Source: Lachnospiraceae bacterium UBA7054 (GTDB lineage: Bacteria; Bacillota; Clostridia; Lachnospirales; Lachnospiraceae). From it: a stretch of DNA of 12,753 nucleotides. The number at the start of each line of letters is the position of its first letter. Position 1 is the first letter of the stretch. Positions 1 through 7,709 of the stretch are shown piece by piece. Both the position numbers and the translations under genes were made by a program. The DNA is taken from NCBI GenBank assembly GCA_002492725.1, contig DLAF01000048.1:1-12753 (forward strand), read 5' to 3'. A model generated the notes under the pieces. It saw nothing but the letters and a program-made list of their open reading frames with translations, did no database searches and was not told the DNA's origin.

Positions 1-22
1 CACATCTATGGGTACATTATAG

Positions 23-3000
23 TATACGTGGTATCAAAATGATGCAGAGGATCTGCTGGACAAAGAGATTCTGGATCAGAATAAGGCCAACGGATTTACG
101 GGCTATGGTTTCGAGGATGGCTGGAATGAGCTTGGAAATATCGTGGCGCCGACCAATGCGGGTATCTATAAGCTGGAGATCTCGTATCAGGACAACACCG
201 ACGACGGAACCTTCTACTATTTAAAGGAAGATAAGCCGGCGGTAGTGTACTATGTCATCAATAAGGTACAGCTTGCGATTACGCCGGAGGAGAGTGAGTA
301 CACGACGCTGTCCGGGCGCACGATATGGGATTTCCTGAATGATAAAGATAATAAGATCAGCTATAAGATGCTGGACAAAGACGGTAAGGCATATACGGCG
401 CCGGCCGGGCTTACGCTTGCGCCTTTCTGGTCGATCATAGAGGAGACAAAGCAGGATGGCACGAATCAGTTTGTCGAAACAAACAGATATACCGTATATG
501 ATGATGAATTTACGTTTGTAAACGATGCGAACATCCGTTATAAGATTCAGGCGCAAAGATGCGTTGATGAGGATGGGAACGATCTTTCGAACAACTATAC
601 GCTTGATAGTGCCCAAAAAGCAGAGCGCGACGCTGTGAATGAAGCGGGTGAAACGAAAAAACAAGCGTATCGGGATGAGCAGCCGCTGGGCGGAACAGCG
701 GATCTCACCGTGAAAGAAATGGGTACAATCCCGCTGAACATTACGCCGAAAGACACTTTGGTAGCGTATGATAAGACCTATGACGGCAAAGCGCTCACCG
801 TGGCAGCGGTAAAGCCCAAGGACGCTTATACGCTTACGAAGACAGAGAATGGGCAGCAGGTGCCGGTGGAAGATCCGGGCGTGCAGTATCTGTGTGTGAA
901 TAAAACAGATTCCGGCGACGAGCGCATGCTGGAAGATTTGTGGGGCGCAGGAGAGTACAATCTGTATGCGTGCTTCGGGGGCGACGAGACATACGCGCCG
1001 CTTGATCTCGGTCCGGAGCCTGTCACTGTGCCGGGCGTACTGATCGGAACCGTAACAATCAAGAAATGCCCGATCAGCCTGTCGCTTAAGGTGGCTGACA
1101 CCTACGAGGCAGGGCGGCTGACGCAGACACTTTGGACGGATATGGCCGATTATAAAGTGACGGGTTATGTGCAGAATGAAGAGTGCGACGATGCGTGGGC
1201 TTTCAGCAGTGAAAATGAGGACAACGGCGTATGGGATGTGCGGTTCCTGGTATATGAGAAGGGAAGCAAAACGCCTCTCAATAGAAGTGATATCTTTCAC
1301 AGGAACAAAGAATTTGAGATTCATTATGACGCTGAGAACAGTGCACTGGATAGTTGGTATGAAAGAAACTATGAGGTGACCACGAAAACGGCGGATGTCC
1401 TGTGCGCGTTTAAGACCGTGGCGGCTCCGGCAGGGATTTCTTCTGAACATCTTGAGGGAGATAATAATCGTATTGTGGTAAAGCAGCTTGCCATGGCGGA
1501 TCCCACAGTAAGGCGGGATGCGAAAGGCGATATTACGCAGACCGTAAATGTACAGGAGGGAATCGGCTACGCATCTTATAACAGCAATGGCATTAAGATG
1601 ACGGGTAATCTGGCGGCATTCCGTATTTACGCACCGGCGGAATTTGGCGGACAGATTCCTGACACGGCAATGTATCAAAACGCGGTGGAGAATGCCGGCG
1701 GCAGGGTAGTGTCTTCTTATACGAATACGAACTCTTTTGTGGTGCTCTTTGATGCAAAGAAGGGCGCGAAGACCTTTAGCATCCGCTGGGAGGATAAATA
1801 TGTCGAGACCATTACCCTGAACTTTGATGAGAAACAGTGTCTCGGCAATCTGCAGGACGCGGTGGCTCCGAAGTCGCTTGCATTCAATGCGGCGCCGAAG
1901 AAGCTGGCAGTCGGGTCTTCCGTGCAGTTGGATGTGAAGATCACAAAGGCACAGATGGGCGACGTGATCTGCCTTGGTTATAAGAGCAGCGACGAGTCAG
2001 TTATGCATGTCAATCCCGAGACCGGTAATGTGACGGCTCTCCAGAAAGGAAAGAAGGCAACCATCACCGTTTACCCGCAGCATATGGATGAAAACGGCGA
2101 TATGGTTGAGATCAAGGGCGCGAAAACCGCTACGGTGACGATCGAGGGAACGGCTGTGACGGCGCCGAAGCCGGTCAAAGTAACCACATATAATACCATA
2201 GAGGGTGTCTATGCGAACGTTAACTATGATGCCGTGAGCGACGGATACCGTCGTGAAATCTATGTGGTGGATAACAAAGACAATCCTTCCCTGAAAAAGG
2301 CGGCTGCCATCGAAGCAAAGGTGAAGGAGCTGCAGGGCAATAAGAATCAGTGGAGGGGAACCTTTGCGATTGCCCCGGTTTATCTGGACAGCGCGGACGA
2401 AGATTATAACAGAGACATTGGATATGCGGCGGCATATCTGAGCGGGCTGCAGAATGACAGGCCGTACACGGTATATGTCAGAAACGTTTGCGAGGCAAAG
2501 ACGCTGGCTGACGGTTATGTGATTACGCAGGAAACGGTCGATGCCGGCGCAGCCGGAACGGCGGTCAGCTTCAAGAGCCTGAAATCCGAGGTGATTTGGC
2601 TGGATCTTAAGCTGGATGAGACAGTTGACGGCATCAGGGATGTGACGAAGTATGTTAGTGATAAGGTGCCTGCGTTTTATAACGGGCCCCGTACCTATGT
2701 AGTGGACTTTTCCAAGCTTGCGAAAAAGGGTCTGAACAGCAAGACAATCGGGCGGTTTTACCTGAATGCGAAGGACGCTGCGGCGGACAGCACGGATTAT
2801 CTGGATCGGGAGCTTCCGCTTAAGGATAAGCAGGATAAAGCCGTCTATGAGAATCTGAAGCTGGAGTATTATGTACTTGATGCTAAGAGCGCAAGAGTAA
2901 AGAAGAATGAGTTTGTAAGCGTAGATAATAAGGGTAAGATCAAGCTTACCGGCATCACGGGCTGGTATGACGAGGAGGATGAAAGATACCGTGACTATGT

Positions 3001-6000
3001 GACAATCTATGTGCGTGACAGCAACTCAGGTAGGTCTACAAGCATTAGACTTATTATCAATGCGGACGTGGACAGTGTGACGGCCAAAAAGAAGACGGTA
3101 AACCTGACGGTCGGACAGGAAGTAGAGCTGAACGATATTGCGCTCTATAACTATAAGGCAGGCAAGAGTAAGCTGACATCCTATAGTGGCCCGGACATGG
3201 ATATGATCGCAGTCAGGGAGGCGGTAAGGGCCAAGAAGGAGTTCTTTGAGCTGGATGGCACGACGCTTCGCGCCATTAAGGGCGGCGGAAGTCTGGAGCT
3301 GTCTCTGACGGATAAAAACGTAAAGAAGGTCGCAAAGAAGGAAACGGATGCGACGGCTAAGATCACCTTTGTCTCGAAAGAGCTTGCGCCGGTTAAGAAG
3401 ATCAAAGGAATTGATATTACCAATGATAAGTTCGGCCTGACCTTTACGAGCGCGGGTTATCCTGACGCTTTCCGTGTGGAGATCACGGATTCGAGCAAAA
3501 AGAAGATTTATGACAGGCGTTATGAAATCTGCGGCGATGCTCACGAGGACGATGAAGAATACAGGGTACATGAACTGTGGCAGGTATCCGGCGGCAGAAA
3601 CAGAAGGGTAAAGGATGCCTACATCATTGATTCGTGGGAAATTAAGCGGCATGTGGAACTGGCAAAGGAAAGTCAGTATACGGTTACCATTACCGCGCTG
3701 TATGACGGCATTTCGTCAAAACCGGCGACGGGCAAGGTGAAGACCACAAAGATTCCTGCGCAGGATGGGTATCTGGAAGATGAGTATGACTTTGACGGGG
3801 ATGAGGTTGTCAGTGTGACAAAGCCCCGCGGCGGTATGTCGATCCAGGTGTCCGATGGCGATAAGCGCCTGCATGGTTGGGAAGAGGATGAAGATGGGAA
3901 TACGGTCTATCCGGTAACATCGCTGCGAGTATTGTCAGGCAACTCCTATACGTTGACTGCCAATCCCTCCAACCGCGGCCGTGTCAATGACACGCTGGTG
4001 TGGACGATCGGGGACAGTAAGGTGGCAAGCGTCAAGGCGGCGGCAGGAACTTACTGCATTACCTTAAAGGGCTTGAAACCCGGTGGCACCGTACTGGAAG
4101 TGAAGTCCAAGATTCTGGGCAATAAAGTCATTGCCAGATATGATATTTACGTAGTGGCGGTCGGTGACGCTTATTATAACGGAGACCGGGATAGCAATAT
4201 CCGTTACTACGGAGATGATGAGCCGGAGGAGTGGAGCGCGCCGTCCTATCCCGGCGGAACGGGCAATAACGCGCCTGACTATTTGCCGTTGAGCGTGGGT
4301 GATCCGAGAAAGGTAGGGGCATCAAGGTATTCAACCTATACTTATTTCAGCTTTACGGCGCCGGAGACAGGGCGTTATGGGATTCAGAGCACGAACGGCA
4401 CCGGTTTTGAAAAGAAGACTTCTAAGAGTGCGGATAAATACGAAGACATGAATTGGAGCTGGTGCGGACACGATCTTGGCTGGCTGACGGAAGGGGAGAC
4501 GGTATATCTCAGAGCATCGAGAGATAGCGCATATTATGTGACGATCAACCTGACACAGCGTATGGAATCAGCGGAGAACGGAAAGACAGTGACAGGTCAG
4601 GGCCAACCGGCAAGCTTCGAGTTTAAGGCTCCGGAATCCGGCCAGTATCAGTTCTCCCTGTCCTATGGAAGTAATCAGAAACAGACCTTATATCTTTACA
4701 CGGATGTACAGGCTGCGATGAATCAGAGCAGTACCTCCAACTATGGATTGATAGTTGAATCCTGGCTGGAGGAAGGAGACAGTGTTTGGCTGACTACCCG
4801 TTATAATGCTTTAAATAGTGGCGTGGAATATACGTTGAATGCCAAAAAGGTCAGTGAGGATGTTACATTTGGCACGCCGAAGCCGGTATCACTTGCGGCA
4901 GGCGAAGCAGCGTATCTGATGTATACGATTGCGAAAAGCGGGTACTATCGGTTCTTTGCTGAGGCTGATACCGTAAGCTCTGGCGTTTCAGGTGAGATAA
5001 CGGTAGGCGGTGAAGTAAAGGCATCGGTTTCCGGGACGAATTTTGACGAGAAGCTGGAGTTAAATCAGGGTGATGTGGTTTGCGTAAAAGTCACCAATTC
5101 CCAATATGCCGGCGCTGACGTAACGTTTACGGTGAAGACGGAGGATATTACGCCTTCTGATCTGTCAACAGTGACCGGGGATGTGACAATCCCGAATGGC
5201 AGTGATAAGTTATATCAGTTTACGGCGCAGGCAGCCGGGGTTTATCAGTTCACTATGACAGTAGATTCCACAAGCGCCTCGGATGCAGCGCTGAAAATCT
5301 GGGACAGCATAAGCGATGCGGAGAATGGGGGAAGTGGAAGTCCGCTGGCGGACGGTAATGCCGTAAGCGATGAAAATGGCAAGACTACGATGTTGGCTGA
5401 GATCCTTTTGACAGCCGGGCAGACGGTATATGTGAATCCTGTGAACAACACAGGGAGTGACTTAACGGTCGGCGTAACCGGTGCGAAGGATAGCAGCATT
5501 CCTGAGATCACGGCAGCCGGGAAGAGTATAGCATTGACGGCGGATGAGCCGGCTAAGGCAACCTTTACCGCAGGCAGCACGGGATTCTATACCTTTACAA
5601 CGGATAGCCTCTCAGGCGATGTCGCGTTTGCGTTTTCCGGAAATAATTACGGATCGCCGGAAGAGGAGCTTGTAAACAATGGATCCGAATTGTCAAAGAA
5701 GAAGCTCTTGCTGCAGGGGCAGACGGTCATGTGGACCATGACGGCGAGCGATGCGGTAACGGTTTCTTTCAAGGCAGAACTGACGGCCGAAAAGGCTGCA
5801 ATCAGGGAGCTTAAGTTAGGCCAGCGTATGCAGGTGTCTCTATCCGCCGGCGAAGCAGACGGAGCGGTTTTCACCGTGCCGGAGGCCGGAAGCTATACCT
5901 TCTACTCGGAAGGATCGGAAGATACTTATGGTATTTTGTATGACATTGATTCCGTGGACGCTGACACTTGTCTGTCGCGTGATAATAAGAACACTGAGGG

Positions 6001-6175
6001 TTGTTTGTCATATGATGATCAGAGCGGTCCGAGGGAGGAGGGAGATAACTTTGCAATTGACATTTCCCTAACGAAAGGACAGACAGTGTATTTAAAGAGT
6101 ATGTTCTGGAGTAACAGCAACTCGGGTTCCTTTACGGTATCTGTTGGGAAGGGCAGCCAGCCTTGGAATAATTAA
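23..6175 (+). CDS. Giant Ig-like/PPC-repeat surface or secreted protein, 5'-incomplete
   Basis: This is a multidomain extracellular-type protein, probably an adhesin or a carbohydrate- or matrix-binding surface protein; the exact ligand cannot be told. The frame is open from base 23. The first in-frame start-like codon is GTG at 143 (2010 residues from there), but it has no ribosome binding site and the Ig-like strand pattern (YTWYQND, then APTNAGIY) continues upstream, so the true start is missing. Numbering from 143: end of an MBG/Ig-like module (1-45); a YDG/MBG-like module with YDKTYDGKA and GAGEYNLYACFGGD (about 196-310); a BIG2-like module (about 576-671, SSDESVMHVNPETGNVTAL); fibronectin-III-like segments (about 674-816 and 1084-1206); two more Big-like modules (about 974-1083 and 1256-1340); six PPC-like repeats (1381-2008). 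No signal peptide survives, and no LPXTG, dockerin or membrane segment is seen at the C terminus (GSQPWNN). Surface location is inferred from domain type only. Confidence 0.85.
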   Translation, partial: YTWYQNDAEDLLDKEILDQNKANGFTGYGFEDGWNELGNIVAPTNAGIYKLEISYQDNTDDGTFYYLKEDKPAVVYYVINKVQLAITPEESEYTTLSGRTIWDFLNDKDNKISYKMLDKDGKAYTAPAGLTLAPFWSIIEETKQDGTNQFVETNRYTVYDDEFTFVNDANIRYKIQAQRCVDEDGNDLSNNYTLDSAQKAERDAVNEAGETKKQAYRDEQPLGGTADLTVKEMGTIPLNITPKDTLVAYDKTYDGKALTVAAVKPKDAYTLTKTENGQQVPVEDPGVQYLCVNKTDSGDERMLEDLWGAGEYNLYACFGGDETYAPLDLGPEPVTVPGVLIGTVTIKKCPISLSLKVADTYEAGRLTQTLWTDMADYKVTGYVQNEECDDAWAFSSENEDNGVWDVRFLVYEKGSKTPLNRSDIFHRNKEFEIHYDAENSALDSWYERNYEVTTKTADVLCAFKTVAAPAGISSEHLEGDNNRIVVKQLAMADPTVRRDAKGDITQTVNVQEGIGYASYNSNGIKMTGNLAAFRIYAPAEFGGQIPDTAMYQNAVENAGGRVVSSYTNTNSFVVLFDAKKGAKTFSIRWEDKYVETITLNFDEKQCLGNLQDAVAPKSLAFNAAPKKLAVGSSVQLDVKITKAQMGDVICLGYKSSDESVMHVNPETGNVTALQKGKKATITVYPQHMDENGDMVEIKGAKTATVTIEGTAVTAPKPVKVTTYNTIEGVYANVNYDAVSDGYRREIYVVDNKDNPSLKKAAAIEAKVKELQGNKNQWRGTFAIAPVYLDSADEDYNRDIGYAAAYLSGLQNDRPYTVYVRNVCEAKTLADGYVITQETVDAGAAGTAVSFKSLKSEVIWLDLKLDETVDGIRDVTKYVSDKVPAFYNGPRTYVVDFSKLAKKGLNSKTIGRFYLNAKDAAADSTDYLDRELPLKDKQDKAVYENLKLEYYVLDAKSARVKKNEFVSVDNKGKIKLTGITGWYDEEDERYRDYVTIYVRDSNSGRSTSIRLIINADVDSVTAKKKTVNLTVGQEVELNDIALYNYKAGKSKLTSYSGPDMDMIAVREAVRAKKEFFELDGTTLRAIKGGGSLELSLTDKNVKKVAKKETDATAKITFVSKELAPVKKIKGIDITNDKFGLTFTSAGYPDAFRVEITDSSKKKIYDRRYEICGDAHEDDEEYRVHELWQVSGGRNRRVKDAYIIDSWEIKRHVELAKESQYTVTITALYDGISSKPATGKVKTTKIPAQDGYLEDEYDFDGDEVVSVTKPRGGMSIQVSDGDKRLHGWEEDEDGNTVYPVTSLRVLSGNSYTLTANPSNRGRVNDTLVWTIGDSKVASVKAAAGTYCITLKGLKPGGTVLEVKSKILGNKVIARYDIYVVAVGDAYYNGDRDSNIRYYGDDEPEEWSAPSYPGGTGNNAPDYLPLSVGDPRKVGASRYSTYTYFSFTAPETGRYGIQSTNGTGFEKKTSKSADKYEDMNWSWCGHDLGWLTEGETVYLRASRDSAYYVTINLTQRMESAENGKTVTGQGQPASFEFKAPESGQYQFSLSYGSNQKQTLYLYTDVQAAMNQSSTSNYGLIVESWLEEGDSVWLTTRYNALNSGVEYTLNAKKVSEDVTFGTPKPVSLAAGEAAYLMYTIAKSGYYRFFAEADTVSSGVSGEITVGGEVKASVSGTNFDEKLELNQGDVVCVKVTNSQYAGADVTFTVKTEDITPSDLSTVTGDVTIPNGSDKLYQFTAQAAGVYQFTMTVDSTSASDAALKIWDSISDAENGGSGSPLADGNAVSDENGKTTMLAEILLTAGQTVYVNPVNNTGSDLTVGVTGAKDSSIPEITAAGKSIALTADEPAKATFTAGSTGFYTFTTDSLSGDVAFAFSGNNYGSPEEELVNNGSELSKKKLLLQGQTVMWTMTASDAVTVSFKAELTAEKAAIRELKLGQRMQVSLSAGEADGAVFTVPEAGSYTFYSEGSEDTYGILYDIDSVDADTCLSRDNKNTEGCLSYDDQSGPREEGDNFAIDISLTKGQTVYLKSMFWSNSNSGSFTVSVGKGSQPWNN
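4283..6166 (+). repeat. Six tandem degenerate PPC-like beta-sandwich repeats (protein level)
   Basis: Six copies of about 90-115 residues form the C-terminal third of the giant protein. Each has a core strand pair: FTAPETGRY (1404), FKAPESGQY (1494), YTIAKSGYY (1594), FTAQAAGVY (1693), FTAGSTGFY (1808), FTVPEAGSY (1910), numbered from the GTG at 143. Each then has a closing strand: LTEGETVYL, LEEGDSVWL, LNQGDVVCV, LTAGQTVYV, LLQGQTVMW, LTKGQTVYL. This alternation resembles bacterial pre-peptidase C-terminal domains, which are secreted beta-sandwich modules often linked to binding or protein stability. The copies are diverged, so this is an old duplication and not a recent DNA repeat. The repeat pattern is seen directly; the PPC assignment is by resemblance. 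Confidence 0.72.
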
Positions 6176-6189
6176 GGCGCTACTGCTGA

Positions 6190-6211
6190 CATCTGCCGGT
6201 TATGGCGGATG
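6190..6211 (+). other. Small hairpin downstream of the giant gene
   Basis: CATCTGCC and GGCGGATG can pair as an 8-bp stem (one G-U pair) around the loop GGTTAT, 14 bases after the stop codon. No T-run follows, so it is not a terminator by itself. It may stabilise the 3' end of the mRNA ahead of the terminator at 6251, or be chance. Confidence 0.3.
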
Positions 6212-6250
6212 GAAAATACGGAAGTAATGGAACTAAAGCAAAGAGTACAG

Positions 6251-6287
6251 AAACGGCTTCGGGCATAGCGCCCGGGGCTGTTTTTGT
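6251..6287 (+). terminator. Rho-independent terminator of the giant surface-protein gene
   Basis: The arms AAACGGCTTCGGGC (6251-6264) and GCCCGGGGCTGTTT (6270-6283) pair over 14 positions with three G-U wobbles, around the 5-base loop ATAGC. A T-run (6279-6287 region, TGTTTTTGTT) follows at once. The GC-rich base with U tract is the standard intrinsic terminator form. It separates the surface-protein gene from the arabinose regulator. A short palindrome AGGAAGCTTCCT with GTTTTT after it (6289-6305) could add a weak second stop. Confidence 0.88.
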
Positions 6288-6348
6288 TAGGAAGCTTCCT
6301 GTTTTTCGATGGAAAAGATCAGCGCGCAGTCAATTTTGCAGGAGTGTC

Positions 6349-6399
6349 TGATATAAAATAGAAAAAGGGCTCGGAAGAGTCCGCAACCCATGGTATAAT
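6349..6399 (+). promoter_or_regulatory. araR promoter region, two extended -10 elements
   Basis: TGGTATAAT (6391-6399) is a perfect TATAAT with the TGn extension; the hexamer 17 bases upstream (TCGGAA) is a weak -35, as is common when an extended -10 is present. A second candidate, TGATATAAA (6349-6357), lies 42 bases upstream with no good -35. The proximal element would start transcription near 6406, giving a leader of about 30 bases to the araR ATG. No convincing AraR box is seen here. Confidence 0.65.
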
Positions 6400-6436
6400 T
6401 CGTATATGAGAGATAGAAACAGAAAAGGGAAAGCAT

Positions 6437-7519
6437 ATGGAAAAAACGACGCCTAAATATATGGAGCTGGTCGGGTGGATCAACGAACAGATAGAGACGA
6501 AAAAGCTCGTTCCGGGGCAGAAAATGTATTCGGAAAATACATTGAAAGAAATGTTTGGCGTAAGCCGGCAGACAGTCAGACATGCGATTGGCGTTCTGGA
6601 AAATGAGGGGATGATCCGTCGGATTCAGGGGAGCGGCACTTACATTAACGACAACCGCCTGGCAGATCTGAAGAAGCGGATGCGTGTTTCTGTGGTGACG
6701 ACTTATGTGGACGGCTATATTTTTCCCAGAACCATACAGGGGATAGAAAATGTGCTTTTAGAGGCGGGATATTCGGTGCAGATTGCATTTACCGGCAACC
6801 GGCACGGACGGGAAAAGGCCATTCTGGAAGATATCATCAGCCGGGACGAGGTTTCAGGTCTGATCGTGGAGCCAACGAAGAGCGGTATTCCCAATCCCAA
6901 TCTGCGGCTCTATCAGGAAATACGCAAAAAGAGGATTCCTGTTATCTTTATCAACAGCTTTTATCCGCAGCTAAAAATTCCCCATGTGTCCATCAACGAT
7001 CATATGGCCGGATGGAAAATGACAAAGTATCTGATTTCCATGGGACACGAGAAGATCGGCGGTATTTTCAAGCTGGACGACGGGCAGGGACAGGCGCGTT
7101 TTTCGGGGTATATGGACGCGATGCTGGACGCAGGCCTGGAGGTGGAGGACGGACAGATCGTTTGGGTGGATACAGAGGAGAAACAACATCTGGAAAAGGT
7201 GTCCGAAAAAATGCTGGAGCGTTTTCAGGATTGTACGGCAGTGTTTTGCTATAACGACGAGGTGGCTTTCGGGCTTTTGGATATTTTTAAGCAGAACGGC
7301 ATTCGGGTGCCGCAGGATATTTCAGTTGCCGGCGTAGACGATTCGGAGCTGGCGATCCTCGGGGAAGTTCCCATTGCCTCCACGCCGCACCCGATGGAAA
7401 GACTGGGGGGGAAGGCGGCGGAAAATCTGGTGCGCATGATCAAAGATCCCTCTTTTGACGCGAATTATGAGTTTGAGGTGGAGGTAGTACCGCGCAAATC
7501 GGTGCGAAAGATAATATAG
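6437..7519 (+). CDS. araR: Arabinose metabolism transcriptional repressor AraR (GntR-type HTH + LacI-type sensor)
   Basis: AraR is a DNA-binding repressor that releases its operators when L-arabinose binds. The 360-residue product has the characteristic hybrid layout. Residues about 6-72 are a GntR-family winged helix (SENTLKEMFGVSRQTVRHAI, then GSGTYI). Residues about 80-358 are a periplasmic-binding-like sensor of the LacI/GalR kind, with VSINDHMAGWKMTKYL, a VFCYNDEVAFGLLD segment, and the DISVAGVDDSELA and PIASTPHPMERLGGKAAENL signatures typical of that family. Length matches known AraR (about 360 residues). The start has an AAGGGA site 8 bases upstream and an extended -10 promoter close by. 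It sits immediately before araA and a near-consensus AraR box, which fixes the assignment over other GntR/LacI hybrids. Confidence 0.93.
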   Translation: MEKTTPKYMELVGWINEQIETKKLVPGQKMYSENTLKEMFGVSRQTVRHAIGVLENEGMIRRIQGSGTYINDNRLADLKKRMRVSVVTTYVDGYIFPRTIQGIENVLLEAGYSVQIAFTGNRHGREKAILEDIISRDEVSGLIVEPTKSGIPNPNLRLYQEIRKKRIPVIFINSFYPQLKIPHVSINDHMAGWKMTKYLISMGHEKIGGIFKLDDGQGQARFSGYMDAMLDAGLEVEDGQIVWVDTEEKQHLEKVSEKMLERFQDCTAVFCYNDEVAFGLLDIFKQNGIRVPQDISVAGVDDSELAILGEVPIASTPHPMERLGGKAAENLVRMIKDPSFDANYEFEVEVVPRKSVRKII

Positions 7520-7529
7520 GGCATACAAC

Positions 7530-7559
7530 TTGCATATTTGTATGTACAAGTGATAGACT
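7530..7559 (+). promoter_or_regulatory. Candidate araA operon promoter with AraR operator in the spacer
   Basis: ATTTGTATGTACAAGT (7536-7551) matches 14 of 16 positions of the AraR consensus as I recall it from Bacillus subtilis (ATTTGTACGTACAAAT). It fits between a TTGCAT -35-like hexamer (7530-7535) and an extended -10 TGATAGACT (7551-7559), an 18-base spacer. The operator call is strong. The promoter call is moderate, because both hexamers are imperfect. A start near 7566 would leave a leader of about 145 bases before araA. AraR bound here would block polymerase directly. Confidence 0.68.
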
Positions 7560-7605
7560 AAAACGTAACAAAGATTGGTGGGGCTGCGCGAAAGGTTAGC
7601 GAATA

Positions 7606-7633
7606 CTGTATACAAAATTGTATATGTGTACAA
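7606..7633 (+). promoter_or_regulatory. Cluster of AraR-like half-sites upstream of araA
   Basis: Within 28 bases lie CTGTA-TACAA (7606-7615), a perfect inverted repeat TATACAA-AA-TTGTATA (7609-7624), and TTGTATATGTGTACAA (7618-7633). All are built from the AraR half-site TTGTA/TACAA, but with spacings of 0 or 6 bases, or in everted order, in place of the normal 2. The cluster is 67-82 bases downstream of the main box. It may be an auxiliary operator for cooperative or looping repression, as known for AraR in Bacillus; this role is inferred. Confidence 0.45.
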
Positions 7634-7680
7634 CTTGAAATTCGACTGCGAGTATCACAGCTTGGCCGAAATAAAGCAAT

Positions 7681-7693
7681 CATAAATTTTATG
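7681..7693 (+). promoter_or_regulatory. AT-rich inverted repeat just before the araA ribosome binding site
   Basis: CATAAA-T-TTTATG is a perfect 6+6 inverted repeat centred on one base. It ends 3 bases before the AGAGAGGG ribosome-binding stretch of araA. It could be an operator half-pair or only AT-rich spacer DNA. The rest of the 190-base araR-araA gap, apart from the two operator regions, shows no terminator, riboswitch fold or small ORF that I can support. Confidence 0.25.
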
Positions 7694-7709
7694 AAAGAGA
7701 GGGTATTGT

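Noticed and set aside
221..1678. Long open frame of 485 codons on the - strand
   Set aside because: It is fully antisense to the giant Ig-like gene and its product is rich in Arg, His, Cys and Ile with no domain or ribosome binding site. It is the shadow of codon bias on the other strand.
3026..3652. 208-codon open frame on the - strand
   Set aside because: It lies inside the giant gene, has no recognisable family or start signal, and looks like an antisense shadow.
6394..6412. Possible AraR box at the araR promoter (TATAATTCGTATATGAG)
   Set aside because: Only part of one half-site fits and there is no TACAA arm. Autoregulation of araR cannot be claimed from this.
6287..6583. 98-codon - strand frame crossing the araR promoter
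   Set aside because: It overlaps the terminator, promoter and first helix region of araR, has no ribosome binding site, and resembles no known protein.
7520..7709. Catabolite control (cre) site for CcpA upstream of araA
   Set aside because: No stretch fits the TGWNANCGNTNWCA pattern well on either strand.
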